Below, piece by piece: positions 40,910-49,767 of a stretch of 64,000 nucleotides of DNA; the first letter of the stretch is position 1, and each line of letters begins with the position of its first letter. The notes beneath the pieces were generated by a model, which worked only from the letters and a program-made list of their open reading frames with translations, did no database searches and had not been told where the DNA came from. The stretch spans positions 23,527 to 87,526 of the forward strand of contig DAORKJ010000003.1 in NCBI GenBank assembly GCA_035439505.1, written 5' to 3'. Both the position numbers and the translations under genes were made by a program. This stretch comes from UBA7236 sp035439505. Its GTDB lineage: Bacteria > Bacteroidota > Bacteroidia > Chitinophagales > BACL12.

Positions 40910-42235
40910 GTGAGCAACCAATCACCTTTACGCATTATGGAATTCCGCTACTTTCTAAGTATGCGGGTTTTTATCACGTTCGCATTTTTAATACAATATG
41001 TTGTTGCAGGATGGGAAATTTATTCCATCACAAAAGACCCCCTTTCTTTGGGTTTAATTGGTTTGGCAGAAGCCATTCCTGCTATTGGTATTGCGCTTTA
41101 TGCAGGCCATTTGGCCGATATCAGCAATAAGCGGAATTTATTAATTGCCGCATTGTTTGGTATGTTGATTTCATCAATCGGGCTCACCCTGTTTACATCC
41201 GATTACATGCGGCAGATAAATACCGATGCCACAACTGTTTTATTGATGTATGTGTTCATTTTTACAACCGGACTTGCAAGAGGTTTTTACGGTCCAACAA
41301 CAACTTCTATTATTCCGCAAATTGTACTTCCACAAAAAACATTCACTCAAAATAATACCAATAAAATACAAGCGCTCGATAGTATTGATGAGGAAGAATT
41401 AATGGATGGCGAATCGCAAAAAATTCAAAATCAGCAACTCATAAAAGCCAGTACCATGAATACTACTATCTGGCAAATGAGCGCAATTATCGGACCTGCA
41501 TTAGGCGGTTTTATTTATGCAGGATTTGGTATGACCATTTCAATGTCAATTGTGGTAATTTGTATTATTACCGGAATTATTTTATTTACCCAGGTAGCTT
41601 CGAAACCGGCAGTGCAAAAAAATAATACAGAACCAATTTTAGACAGATTAAAAGAAGGTATTCGTTTTGTATTCCAAAATAAAATTATTTTAACTGCATT
41701 AAGTTTAGATATGTTTTCCGTTTTATTCGGCGGTGCAGTTGCTTTGCTTCCGGTTTTTGCAGAAGATATTTTAGCATGTGGCCCACAAGGTTTGGGCATT
41801 TTAAGAGCAATGCCATCGTTGGGAGCCGTTATTACTATTAGTTATATTTCATGGAAAAAAATTCCGGGTAAAATTGGACATACCCTGTTGTGGGCCGTTG
41901 CCGGATTTGGTCTTACTATTATTTTATTCGGATTGTCTACCAATTTTTATTTATCGTTGGTGCTGTTATTTTTAAATGGTGCTTTCGACAGTGTGAGTGT
42001 GGTAATTCGCAGTAATATTATTCAAATATTAACACCTGACTCAATGCGAGGAAGAGTGGCAGCAGTTAATACTATGTTTATTGGCAGCAGTAACGAGTTG
42101 GGGGCTTTTGAAAGCGGCCTGGCTGCCCGTTTAATGGGGACAGTTCCATCAGTGGTTTTTGGAGGCACTGTTACACTGCTTATAGTAGGATTTACCGCCG
42201 TTAAGGCCAAAGCCATTAAAGCTTTCAGTTATTAG
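40910..42235 (+). CDS. MFS transporter (EntS-like exporter type)
   Basis: A major-facilitator permease of about 441 residues and 12 helices. The opening RYFLSMRVFITFAFLIQYVVAGWEIYSITKDPLSLGLIGLAEAIPAIGIALYAGHLADISNKRN, with the A-G-x-L-A-D-x-x-x-x-R motif between helices 2 and 3, fits the DHA3/EntS group of drug or siderophore exporters. A charged central loop (about 155-180) separates the halves. Start: GTG at 40910 chosen because the GTG at 40895 lies in the promoter box. Its stop overlaps the convergent hydroxylase stop by 4 bp. Substrate unknown. Confidence 0.85.
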   Translation: MSNQSPLRIMEFRYFLSMRVFITFAFLIQYVVAGWEIYSITKDPLSLGLIGLAEAIPAIGIALYAGHLADISNKRNLLIAALFGMLISSIGLTLFTSDYMRQINTDATTVLLMYVFIFTTGLARGFYGPTTTSIIPQIVLPQKTFTQNNTNKIQALDSIDEEELMDGESQKIQNQQLIKASTMNTTIWQMSAIIGPALGGFIYAGFGMTISMSIVVICIITGIILFTQVASKPAVQKNNTEPILDRLKEGIRFVFQNKIILTALSLDMFSVLFGGAVALLPVFAEDILACGPQGLGILRAMPSLGAVITISYISWKKIPGKIGHTLLWAVAGFGLTIILFGLSTNFYLSLVLLFLNGAFDSVSVVIRSNIIQILTPDSMRGRVAAVNTMFIGSSNELGAFESGLAARLMGTVPSVVFGGTVTLLIVGFTAVKAKAIKAFSY

Positions 42236-43041
42236 TGATGTTGCAATTGCTGCTTGTTTGCGGTTTGTTTCGGAGCAATTTTACTCGCCGTTTGTTCAAA
42301 CGTTTCCTGATACTTTTTGTGGTTAGTACGCATAATTAAATCCCAAAAATTAAAATATAATCCATAATTACATTTAGTATAATGATGATGCATATCGTGA
42401 TGCGTTGTTGTGTTAAATATTTTTCCTAAAGGTTGTTGTAGAAAATTTTTGGGGAATAACTCATAACCGATATGACCCAACACATTCATGGCTGTCATGG
42501 TAAATGCAAATATCACAAGCACAACCGGATGCAAGGGTAAAATAAACACCACAGGAATGATAAAAGCAAATTCAAGAATGGCTTCAACCGGATGGAATGA
42601 AAATGCTGTCCATGGCGTTGGTGTTACCGATTTATGGTGGTGCAGATGTATATGTTTAAATAAAATGGGCAAATGCATGAGCCTGTGCATCCAATAAAAA
42701 TAAGTGTCGTGAATAAATAAAAGTGCAACAAAGCTCAAAACCGCATACCACCAGCTATACTGAGAAAAATCCGTATAAATTTTGGTGAACCCAATCTCTT
42801 GTAAATAAACAATTAATGTCATGAAAGCCGCGAAAATAAAAAATGAAAATACAGATGCGATTATTTCATTTATTATTTTATTATTCGGCGCAAAACGTTG
42901 TTGAATTTTTTTAACTGATAGTCGCTTATTAAATATAAAATAAATACACCAATAAGCAGCGCCGGCAATTAAAAAATATCGGGTTAGCAACATTAAAAAT
43001 GAATAAACCCAAACGAGTTGAATATCCCATTGCGAAAACAT
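42232..43041 (-). CDS. Sterol desaturase/fatty acid hydroxylase family protein
   Basis: An integral membrane di-iron enzyme, 269 residues from the ATG at 43041 (an upstream ATG at 43095 adds 18 non-family residues). The His clusters are HDTYFYWMHRLMH, HIHLHHHKS with FSFHPVEA, and TTHHDMHHHYTKCNYG, the three-box pattern of hydroxylases and desaturases, between several membrane helices. In Bacteroidota such enzymes may act on carotenoids, lipids or sphingolipid-like compounds. Substrate not assignable. Convergent with the MFS gene. Confidence 0.9.
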   Translation of the reverse strand: MFSQWDIQLVWVYSFLMLLTRYFLIAGAAYWCIYFIFNKRLSVKKIQQRFAPNNKIINEIIASVFSFFIFAAFMTLIVYLQEIGFTKIYTDFSQYSWWYAVLSFVALLFIHDTYFYWMHRLMHLPILFKHIHLHHHKSVTPTPWTAFSFHPVEAILEFAFIIPVVFILPLHPVVLVIFAFTMTAMNVLGHIGYELFPKNFLQQPLGKIFNTTTHHDMHHHYTKCNYGLYFNFWDLIMRTNHKKYQETFEQTASKIAPKQTANKQQLQHH

Positions 43042-43117
43042 AAACAGTATTATTTTTAGATTAAAAAAAATGGCGGGGCAATCCGATTTGCCCACGCCGT
43101 CAGCTTAAAACCAATCA

Positions 43118-43951
43118 TCAAGGGAGTGTATATGGGTAATCTTTTTTACCTATAGTTATAACGATATCTTTATCACATGCTCCATCACCGTAATTAATGG
43201 CTCTGCTAATATTGTCCGGAAAATCGAGGTTCAATTCACCACTTACCGGATAATAAATTCCATCGGCCCAACAAGCAGATTTAAACACTACCGGTGAGGT
43301 TGTGGTGCCGCTATATACTTCACCATCTACGCTGCCGGCAAAGCTGCCTGTAGTTTCGAATACATCATCATATAAATTTTCGCTTCCGGCTCCTGCTGTC
43401 CAGGTAACAGTGCGGTTGCAGGTAAGTGTTATTTCATCTCCGTCAGGTTCTGTGTAAACACCATTTTCAACCATATATGAAAATTCCAGATTGCCATCGG
43501 CATTGTAGTTGATGGCATTATACGTTAATGTTCCGCTAATGCCATAACCATCTACCGAATAATCGTCGAGGGTGATATGCAAACTTGAGCCAGGTTCGCG
43601 AGGCACGCCATCATAATCGACAATAATTTTTCCTTTGCGTTCACGACCATCTAAACCAACACAGCCGGAAGTGCCTAAATCGAAAGTGATTTGTGTATTC
43701 GTTGCATCGAAAGTAATTATCACGCAATTTCCAATGGCATATTCCGTAAATGTTGAATCGTCTAAATATTGAATAGTAGCTTCTTCTGCCATTGTAAGCG
43801 CATCATCGTATGCTTTAGTAGTTTCTGCAACCATTTTTGCACTTCCTGGATCTGCTTCAATGTCTAAAAGGTCATCAGCGCGTTTACATGAAACAACTGA
43901 TAATGAAATAAGGCCAACTAAGGCGAGTGATTGAATTTTCATCGTTTTCAT
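43118..43951 (-). CDS. Hypothetical lipoprotein
   Basis: A protein of 277 residues from the ATG at 43951 (MKTMKIQSLALVGLISLSVVSC, lipobox VVSC with Cys22); a farther ATG at 43978 would put nine polar residues before the signal. The body is beta-rich with IITFDATNTQITFDLGTSGCVGLDGRERKGKI, seen in a family of Bacteroidota lipoproteins of unknown function, and ends with GDGACDKDIVITIGKK. Two Cys (SGCVG, SACWADG) might form a disulfide. It is divergent from the sensor kinase gene. Not further identified. Confidence 0.7.
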   Translation of the reverse strand: MKTMKIQSLALVGLISLSVVSCKRADDLLDIEADPGSAKMVAETTKAYDDALTMAEEATIQYLDDSTFTEYAIGNCVIITFDATNTQITFDLGTSGCVGLDGRERKGKIIVDYDGVPREPGSSLHITLDDYSVDGYGISGTLTYNAINYNADGNLEFSYMVENGVYTEPDGDEITLTCNRTVTWTAGAGSENLYDDVFETTGSFAGSVDGEVYSGTTTSPVVFKSACWADGIYYPVSGELNLDFPDNISRAINYGDGACDKDIVITIGKKDYPYTLP

Positions 43952-44156
43952 AATTTTTTTTGTTTGTTGATGAGGCAAAGATGTTGTGCTTATTTGCCCG
44001 CGGAAAATAAATTCAATCTAATAGCATAGCAACTACACCAACATCAATAAATCATCCATTAGAGGTTAATTCGATATGTTGGTAGTAAATTGTTTCCGTT
44101 GGTTGAAAAAAAACTATTGTTGGTAGAAAAAAATAATACAAACCTGCCGAATTGGT

Positions 44157-44164
44157 TATGTTTG
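44157..44164 (+). promoter_or_regulatory. -7 box TATGTTTG of the LytS-like operon
   Basis: TATGTTTG-TAGC-ATG; four bases to the ATG at 44169, predicting a leaderless transcript. Confidence 0.55.
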
Positions 44165-44168
44165 TAGC

Positions 44169-45188
44169 ATGAGTTATGTGCTTAAAAAATATGAGTGGTT
44201 ATGGCATTGTTTGTTTTGGGCATTGTTTGTTTTATTAATGACACTCATATTTGCCCGCTTCCTGGGTTTTGAACAGGCGTTGTTGCGCAATTTTGCCACT
44301 TGTTTAGTGCTTGCGCCGCTTGTTTATATTAATTTATATGTTTTGGTAGACCGCCTGCTGTTTAAAGAAAAATATTTTGAATATGCGGGCATTATTGTCT
44401 TATTAATCACAGTTACTTCACCACTCAGGGCATTAATAGATAAACAATTTAGTTTTAATGAGAATAATCCGCTTGTCCTGTATTCGGTTGCACATTATGG
44501 TACTATTGTGCTGAGTTCTGTAATTATGTTGGGCGTTACTACAACATTAAAATTATTGGAAGCCTATTACGAGAAAAAAACAATTGCGGCAGATTTAACG
44601 AGATTAAAATTAGAAGCGGAATTAAAATTTTTAAAGGCGCAGGTAAATCCCCATTTTTTATTTAATACTTTAAATAACGTTTATGCACTCACACATTTAG
44701 AAGGCAAAGCTGCTGCACCACAAATATTAAAATTAAGTGCACTCATGCGCTATATGTTATATGAAAGCAACGAAAACCTGGTGCCACTTTCTAAGGAGTT
44801 GGAATATATACACAACTATCTGGAATTACAGCAGCTTAAAAACGAAGTAACACATCGTGTAACATTTGTTGTAAATGGCAATCCAGATAAAATTAGTGTT
44901 GCGCCTTTATTGTTTATACCGTTTTTTGAAAATGCGTTTAAACATGGCGATGTATTAGACAATAAGGATGGGTTTTTAACGGCTACAATAAACATAGAAT
45001 CTAACAGCTTACATTTTAGTATCGAAAACAATATCGCGGACCAGGCGGCCCGTAAAGATGCTGTTGGTGGCATTGGATTGGAGAATGTTCGCAAGCGTTT
45101 AATTTTGTTGTATCCGGATAAACATATACTCGAAGTTCAAACTTTAAATAATAAATTTGTTGTTCACCTTACAATCGAGCTCAATTGA
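44169..45188 (+). CDS. LytS/YpdA-type sensor histidine kinase
   Basis: A protein of 339 residues. Four N-terminal membrane helices (about 11-30, 41-60, 71-90, 108-128) with no large sensor loop, then a His_kinase domain with the phosphorylated His162 in KAQVNPHFLFNTLNNVYALT, and an ATP-binding end (PLLFIPFFENAFKHGD, GGIGLENVRKRLILLYPDKH). It phosphorylates the LytTR regulator encoded next, overlapping it by 4 bp (TTGA). The signal is not known. Confidence 0.95.
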   Translation: MSYVLKKYEWLWHCLFWALFVLLMTLIFARFLGFEQALLRNFATCLVLAPLVYINLYVLVDRLLFKEKYFEYAGIIVLLITVTSPLRALIDKQFSFNENNPLVLYSVAHYGTIVLSSVIMLGVTTTLKLLEAYYEKKTIAADLTRLKLEAELKFLKAQVNPHFLFNTLNNVYALTHLEGKAAAPQILKLSALMRYMLYESNENLVPLSKELEYIHNYLELQQLKNEVTHRVTFVVNGNPDKISVAPLLFIPFFENAFKHGDVLDNKDGFLTATINIESNSLHFSIENNIADQAARKDAVGGIGLENVRKRLILLYPDKHILEVQTLNNKFVVHLTIELN

Positions 45189-45916
45189 AATACTCCTGTT
45201 TGTTAGTTGATGATGAAAATTTAGCCCTGCGCTTGTTGGAAGATTATGTAAATAAAATTCCGCAATTAACTATTGTTGGCAAATGCCAAAATGCATTGTC
45301 TGCGTTACAAATATTACAGACACAACAAATTGACATTTTGTTTCTCGATATTCAAATGCCGGATTTAACAGGTATTGAACTCATTAAAATTTTAAAAAAC
45401 AAACCGGAAATAATTCTCACCACCGCCTATGCCGAACATGCATTGGAAGGATATCAGCTTGATGTTACCGACTATTTATTAAAACCAATTCCGTTTGAAA
45501 GATTTGTGCAGGCTGTCAATAAAGCAATGGAATACCGAAACCTGAGAAATGCTGGTGTATCCAATATCCAGATAACAAGTGCCCCTGTTTCAACTGCTGC
45601 ACCTGCTTTAGATTATATGTTTGTTAAATCCGATTACAAACAAATCAAGGTACCATATGCCGATATACTTTACATTGAAGGGTTGCGCGAATATGTGAGT
45701 ATCTACACCAAAGAAAAAAGAATTGTCACCCTCGAAACTTTAAAAAATCTGGAATTGATATTACCGGCTCAGCAATTTTTGCGCATTCATAAATCATACA
45801 TTATTAATACTTCAAAAGTGGAAGCATTAAATGGCAATATGGTGGAAATGGGAAAAATAAAAGTGCCTATCGGAAAAAATTATCGCGAAGCAACCTTGAG
45901 CATATTAAAACAATAA
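45185..45916 (+). CDS. LytTR-family response regulator
   Basis: A protein of 243 residues. The receiver domain starts CLLVDDENLALRLLEDYV, with the phospho-acceptor Asp55 in ILFLDIQMPDLTG and the conserved Lys in YLLKPIPFERFVQAV. The LytTR DNA-binding domain (about 145-243) includes YMFVKSDYKQIKVPYADILYIEGLREYVSIYT and FLRIHKSYIIN. Start codon is TTG at 45185, overlapping the kinase stop, hence translational coupling. Regulated genes cannot be named. Confidence 0.95.
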   Translation: MKYSCLLVDDENLALRLLEDYVNKIPQLTIVGKCQNALSALQILQTQQIDILFLDIQMPDLTGIELIKILKNKPEIILTTAYAEHALEGYQLDVTDYLLKPIPFERFVQAVNKAMEYRNLRNAGVSNIQITSAPVSTAAPALDYMFVKSDYKQIKVPYADILYIEGLREYVSIYTKEKRIVTLETLKNLELILPAQQFLRIHKSYIINTSKVEALNGNMVEMGKIKVPIGKNYREATLSILKQ

Positions 45917-45917
45917 A

Positions 45918-47393
45918 TTACTGTTTAATAAACGAAGCGGTTGAATTGCCAATTTGAATAAAGTACATCCCGCTTTGTAAATTACGTACATCTATTTCAG
46001 ATTCCGGAAAACCTTGTTGCACGCAAATTCCGGTAATTGTATAAATAACATACCGCTCATTTTGTTGCGTTAATCCTGTAATAGAAATATTATCGGATAC
46101 CGGATTAGGATAAATATGTAATGGTTGTTTTTCCTGAGCTGTTAGTGTTAAATGCCCGAAATCGGTTTCGCCAAATGGTTCGCCATTTAATGTACCACCA
46201 ATAAGTGCCCATGTATAACTAAAATCATTTATCGATTGACTCATAAAAATCACCCCATGTTGGTCGTTTAAAGTAATACCATTTCCCACATCATAAATTT
46301 CAAAAACTTCGCATATTGTGGTGTCAACATAACCTGCTCCTGATGTCCACCTGTAAGTAGTGATGGTATCACCACCATCTAAAATATAACTGGTTCCAGC
46401 ATTATTCCATACCTTAAATTCTTCGCTATACCAGGGATTAAACTCATTACAATTACTTAATACCGGTTTAGAAGGGTAGGCAGTAATAAACTGTGTAAAG
46501 TCTTCCTTTTTAAAATTATGATGTATATCGAAAATATAAGTTAATACATCGTCTGTATCTTTTTTTGTCCGATTATAGGTATATACAATACTATCAGGAT
46601 AATAATTTACGCTTGTAATGGAATCTTTAAAATACTGCGTAAAAGCGATGTAATTAAACGGGTCCGGATTATATGAATCTGCCCGCCAAATTCTGATATC
46701 TCCTGTTGAATAAGGGAAAAAATTCGTCCAATCTTTATATTGATATCCAATAGTATTTGAAGGTGTTTTTAGTCCTAACAAAGAATAATATCGCGGTGTC
46801 CCATATCCATCAAAATTGGCCAAATCATAAAAATCCAAAAAACTCAATAAACCATAATGTTTGCTCAACACAATAGTAAAATCATTGAGTAGTGTTGTGC
46901 CGCTTTCTTTATAAAATTTAAATTTTTTAACGCTGTCCATTACACCAAAAACATCATCTTCCATAGCCAAAAAACATTTCATATAAATATCTTCATTATC
47001 CGGTGATAGCAAATGAAATGTATCTCCGGTATTGGCATTGTTGTTAAATGTCATTAAAAAATCTATTCCATAACCATACAACGATGTTTGCCCGTTAACA
47101 TAAACAATGGAGTCGAGTCCTGGAAGCATATCATACCCGTCTATAGGGAAATAAGCATCAACGGTTTCCTGACAGGTATATTCATTAAAATCTATGTTTT
47201 CATAGGCAAAATAAGAAGTAGTGGTATCACCATCCGTAATTACGATATGCGGGTTTAACCCGTAAATAAGATTTATATAGGTAGAATATAAAAATGTACT
47301 TTTTTGGCCTTGCGGAAATAGTGCCCAATCCTGACCATACAGGTTAAATGCACTCAAAAACAATATCGGTAAAAGTGTTAATCTTCGGTTCAT
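45918..47393 (-). CDS. Secreted protein with T9SS sorting domain
   Basis: A protein of 491 residues. Signal peptide (ending FNLYGQ), a large beta-rich region without recognised domains, rich in Tyr and Asp, and a C-terminal sorting domain beginning LHIYPNPVSDNISITGL and ending NSTASFIKQ. Only one base separates its end from the stop of the response regulator on the other strand. Exported by T9SS; function unknown. Confidence 0.8.
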   Translation of the reverse strand: MNRRLTLLPILFLSAFNLYGQDWALFPQGQKSTFLYSTYINLIYGLNPHIVITDGDTTTSYFAYENIDFNEYTCQETVDAYFPIDGYDMLPGLDSIVYVNGQTSLYGYGIDFLMTFNNNANTGDTFHLLSPDNEDIYMKCFLAMEDDVFGVMDSVKKFKFYKESGTTLLNDFTIVLSKHYGLLSFLDFYDLANFDGYGTPRYYSLLGLKTPSNTIGYQYKDWTNFFPYSTGDIRIWRADSYNPDPFNYIAFTQYFKDSITSVNYYPDSIVYTYNRTKKDTDDVLTYIFDIHHNFKKEDFTQFITAYPSKPVLSNCNEFNPWYSEEFKVWNNAGTSYILDGGDTITTYRWTSGAGYVDTTICEVFEIYDVGNGITLNDQHGVIFMSQSINDFSYTWALIGGTLNGEPFGETDFGHLTLTAQEKQPLHIYPNPVSDNISITGLTQQNERYVIYTITGICVQQGFPESEIDVRNLQSGMYFIQIGNSTASFIKQ

Positions 47394-47486
47394 GGTTGAA
47401 TAAAGTTACAAAAAAGTATTTTTCAATCTCATCCTGGAGTTAAAAAGTGCAGATTCAAAACAATTTGGTATAATTTTAGCCACATA

Positions 47487-48404
47487 ATGCGTATGAAAAC
47501 TTTGTACACCTTTTTAATCCTGATTCTAGGTTTTGGCGCTGCTTCGGCGCAATCTTATGTTTTTGATTCCGTTGGCGTTAAAAGTATAGAAATAGGGACA
47601 GTAGTGATAAAAAACGATACTTGGGTAATTAAGGTGGACAAAGCGAATTTTACCCAATACTATTTGCCGGTTAATTTGCCTGAAAAATATTGTATTAACA
47701 ATCAGGAAGTGGTATTTGAAGGTGCTATCGGGCGTATTCCAACTAATGTTAAAATGGTTGGCACTCCGCTCAAACTCAATATGATTAGAGTGTTATACCG
47801 CACCAAACCCAATCCGAATAATGGCGAAACATTGTCTGAAGAAAAAGTAAGTCAAACCTTGCCAGACCCCGATTCTGTCGGTTTTATTAGCAATGCAAAC
47901 GGAAAAATTATTGCCATTGGCGATGTGTTCTTAATTGAGCAGGAAATAAACGGTGAAACGAAACGGTATGTTCCCGATTTTTTACCGCAAGATTTTTTAG
48001 TTGCCAATACCGCTATAACATTTAGTGCTACCATTTTAAAAAGCGACCCTAATGTGCGGATGATGGGCACTCCAATTAAAATTAAAGACATAAAATCTGA
48101 ATCAACCGAACAATTTGATGCACAAAAAATTCAAGATGCCGTGAAAGATTTATTTCCATTTGATTCAGTTGGTTTTTTACCTGAAACAAAAGGTACAATT
48201 AAACTTATTGCCGGAACCTTTGTGATTGAGGTTGATAATGGCAGAAATGACATTACCCGTTATTTGCCTGTAATGTTGCCCGATGATTTTAAGAAAGAAG
48301 GATTACTCGTTATGGTTTCAGGCACCATAGGTAAAATACCGGCCAATGTGCGTATGGTAGGCACTCCTTTAACGCTTGCTACCATTGGCGAAATAATTGA
48401 CTAG
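47487..48404 (+). CDS. Secreted protein of three tandem roughly 74-residue repeats
   Basis: A protein of 305 residues (ATG 47487, or ATG 47493 two codons on). Signal peptide to ASAQ (about 22). Three copies of one unit follow at about 27-100, 129-202 and 226-300, each starting DSVG[FV] and ending NV[KR]M[VM]GTP[LI]. Shared core: [YR]Y[LV]P-x-x-LP-x-x-[FY] then G-x-I-x-x-x-P. The units look like small OB- or beta-sandwich-like domains, similar in feel to single-domain Bacteroidota lipoproteins, but I do not recognise the family. No T9SS domain, no lipobox; probably periplasmic. Confidence 0.75.
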   Translation: MRMKTLYTFLILILGFGAASAQSYVFDSVGVKSIEIGTVVIKNDTWVIKVDKANFTQYYLPVNLPEKYCINNQEVVFEGAIGRIPTNVKMVGTPLKLNMIRVLYRTKPNPNNGETLSEEKVSQTLPDPDSVGFISNANGKIIAIGDVFLIEQEINGETKRYVPDFLPQDFLVANTAITFSATILKSDPNVRMMGTPIKIKDIKSESTEQFDAQKIQDAVKDLFPFDSVGFLPETKGTIKLIAGTFVIEVDNGRNDITRYLPVMLPDDFKKEGLLVMVSGTIGKIPANVRMVGTPLTLATIGEIID

Positions 48405-48854
48405 TTGGCAATTGTGTTCTTCCTGGTTATTTAAGCTAAGCGGAAGAACCCCAAACCAAGCCGGAGTCTGCTATAAGCACGGGGTTTACGCCTCTCAAAA
48501 CTTGCCGCATTTTTAAAAATCCTTACTTATTGTAATGACTACAATTTCAGGTTTTACCAATTAATTACCTTAAACACTGGTTTTGCAACTAACTATTACC
48601 CACCTCTTTATAACTCCTAAGTTATCGGCTATCAGCCAATTATACCGCCACATTCAATTTTATTAGCCTTCTGAAAATGTTTTTTAACGTCGAAAAATTT
48701 ACACCTGATAAGAGGGGTGAAAACTCAACAAGAGCAACTGTTCAATATTATATTCTACAGTCAATTTCTTGTTAAAAATTAGGGCGTTTTTATTGAAATA
48801 ATCTTTAACTTTAGGCTGATATTTTAATTTTTAAGCTTAAAAAACAGTTTAGTT
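48405..48854. other. 450-bp intergenic region with two competing hairpins
   Basis: No ORF or known RNA recognised. GTTCTTCC (48416-48423) can pair with GGAAGAAC (48442-48449), and AACCCC (48447-48452) with GGGGTT (48481-48486); they share 48447-48449, so only one can form at a time. A weak promoter, TTG at 48793 and TAACTTTA at 48806-48813, stands before the next gene. Confidence 0.4.
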
Positions 48855-49619
48855 ATGAAAAAAATTTACTCTTTACTTTCAATTTTGTTTGTAGCCGGTG
48901 CAGTTAACGCACAGGTAAATGTTACCTATATGGTTGACATTACAGACTACTTAGCTGCAGGTAATACACTGCTTCCTGGTGGTATCAGAATTGGTGGCGA
49001 TTTTGGTGCACTTGCTGCTGAAAACGCTGGAACTCCTATGGTATCTTGGGCACCTGCTGATCCAACTTGTGCTTTAACAGACATGGGTAGCAACGTGTGG
49101 TCTATCACTGTTACTTATCCAACTGCTTCTATTGGTATGACTCAGCCTTACAAATTTGTAAACGACAACTGGGGAACAAACGAAGGAACAGATGCTGCTA
49201 ATACAATTGCAACTGACAGTTGTGGAACTGATGATGGTGGTGGAAACATCAACCGTACATTAGTTATCCCTGATGCTGATGTTATGTTACAGTATTGCTG
49301 GGACAGATGTTTCAAATGCGATGGTAGCGATCCTATCGTATTAGGTGTTGAAAATGTAAACTTAGTTTCAGGTGTTGTGGTTTCTCCTAACCCTGTTTCT
49401 ACAACTGCTGCTATCAGCTTTAATTTACAAGCTGCTGCTGAAGTTTCTGTAAGCATCATCAACATGATGGGTCAGGAAGTTTACACTGTTGCTAATGCAA
49501 ATGAAGTTGCCGGTAACCATGCTTATAGCGTTGATGTTACTACACTTCCTGCTGGTAACTATGTTTATCGTGTAATTGCAGGTGATGCAGTTACTTCTGG
49601 TAACATCGTTAAATTGTAA
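48855..49619 (+). CDS. Secreted T9SS cargo protein, probably abundant
   Basis: A protein of 254 residues. Signal peptide (MKKIYSLLSILFVAGAVNAQ), then a beta-sandwich resembling carbohydrate-binding/starch-binding-like units (VTYMVDITDYLAAGNTLLPGGIRIGGDFG ... VWSITVTYP ... PYKFVNDNWGTNEG), two Cys pairs (DSCGTDDGG, YCWDRCFKC) and a sorting domain (VVVSPNPVSTTAAISFNLQ ... SGNIVKL). Preferred codons, a strong terminator and an isolated promoter suggest high expression. It has no close neighbour in the transcript. Confidence 0.82.
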   Translation: MKKIYSLLSILFVAGAVNAQVNVTYMVDITDYLAAGNTLLPGGIRIGGDFGALAAENAGTPMVSWAPADPTCALTDMGSNVWSITVTYPTASIGMTQPYKFVNDNWGTNEGTDAANTIATDSCGTDDGGGNINRTLVIPDADVMLQYCWDRCFKCDGSDPIVLGVENVNLVSGVVVSPNPVSTTAAISFNLQAAAEVSVSIINMMGQEVYTVANANEVAGNHAYSVDVTTLPAGNYVYRVIAGDAVTSGNIVKL

Positions 49620-49640
49620 TTAAATAACTAATTACTACAT

Positions 49641-49674
49641 AAAAAACCCCGGTGTTAATTCGTCGGGGTTTTTT
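49641..49674 (+). terminator. Strong rho-independent terminator
   Basis: AAAAAACCCCG (49641-49651) pairs with CGGGGTTTTTT (49664-49674). The A and T tracts make it usable from both strands, but the cargo gene is the obvious client. Confidence 0.93.
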
Positions 49675-49767
49675 GTTTGCTATCTATTGAAAAAAATTTA
49701 GCGCGCAATTAATATAAATGGTTGTATAAATTTAAGCTACTTTTAATTCGAATTAATTTAGTGATAT

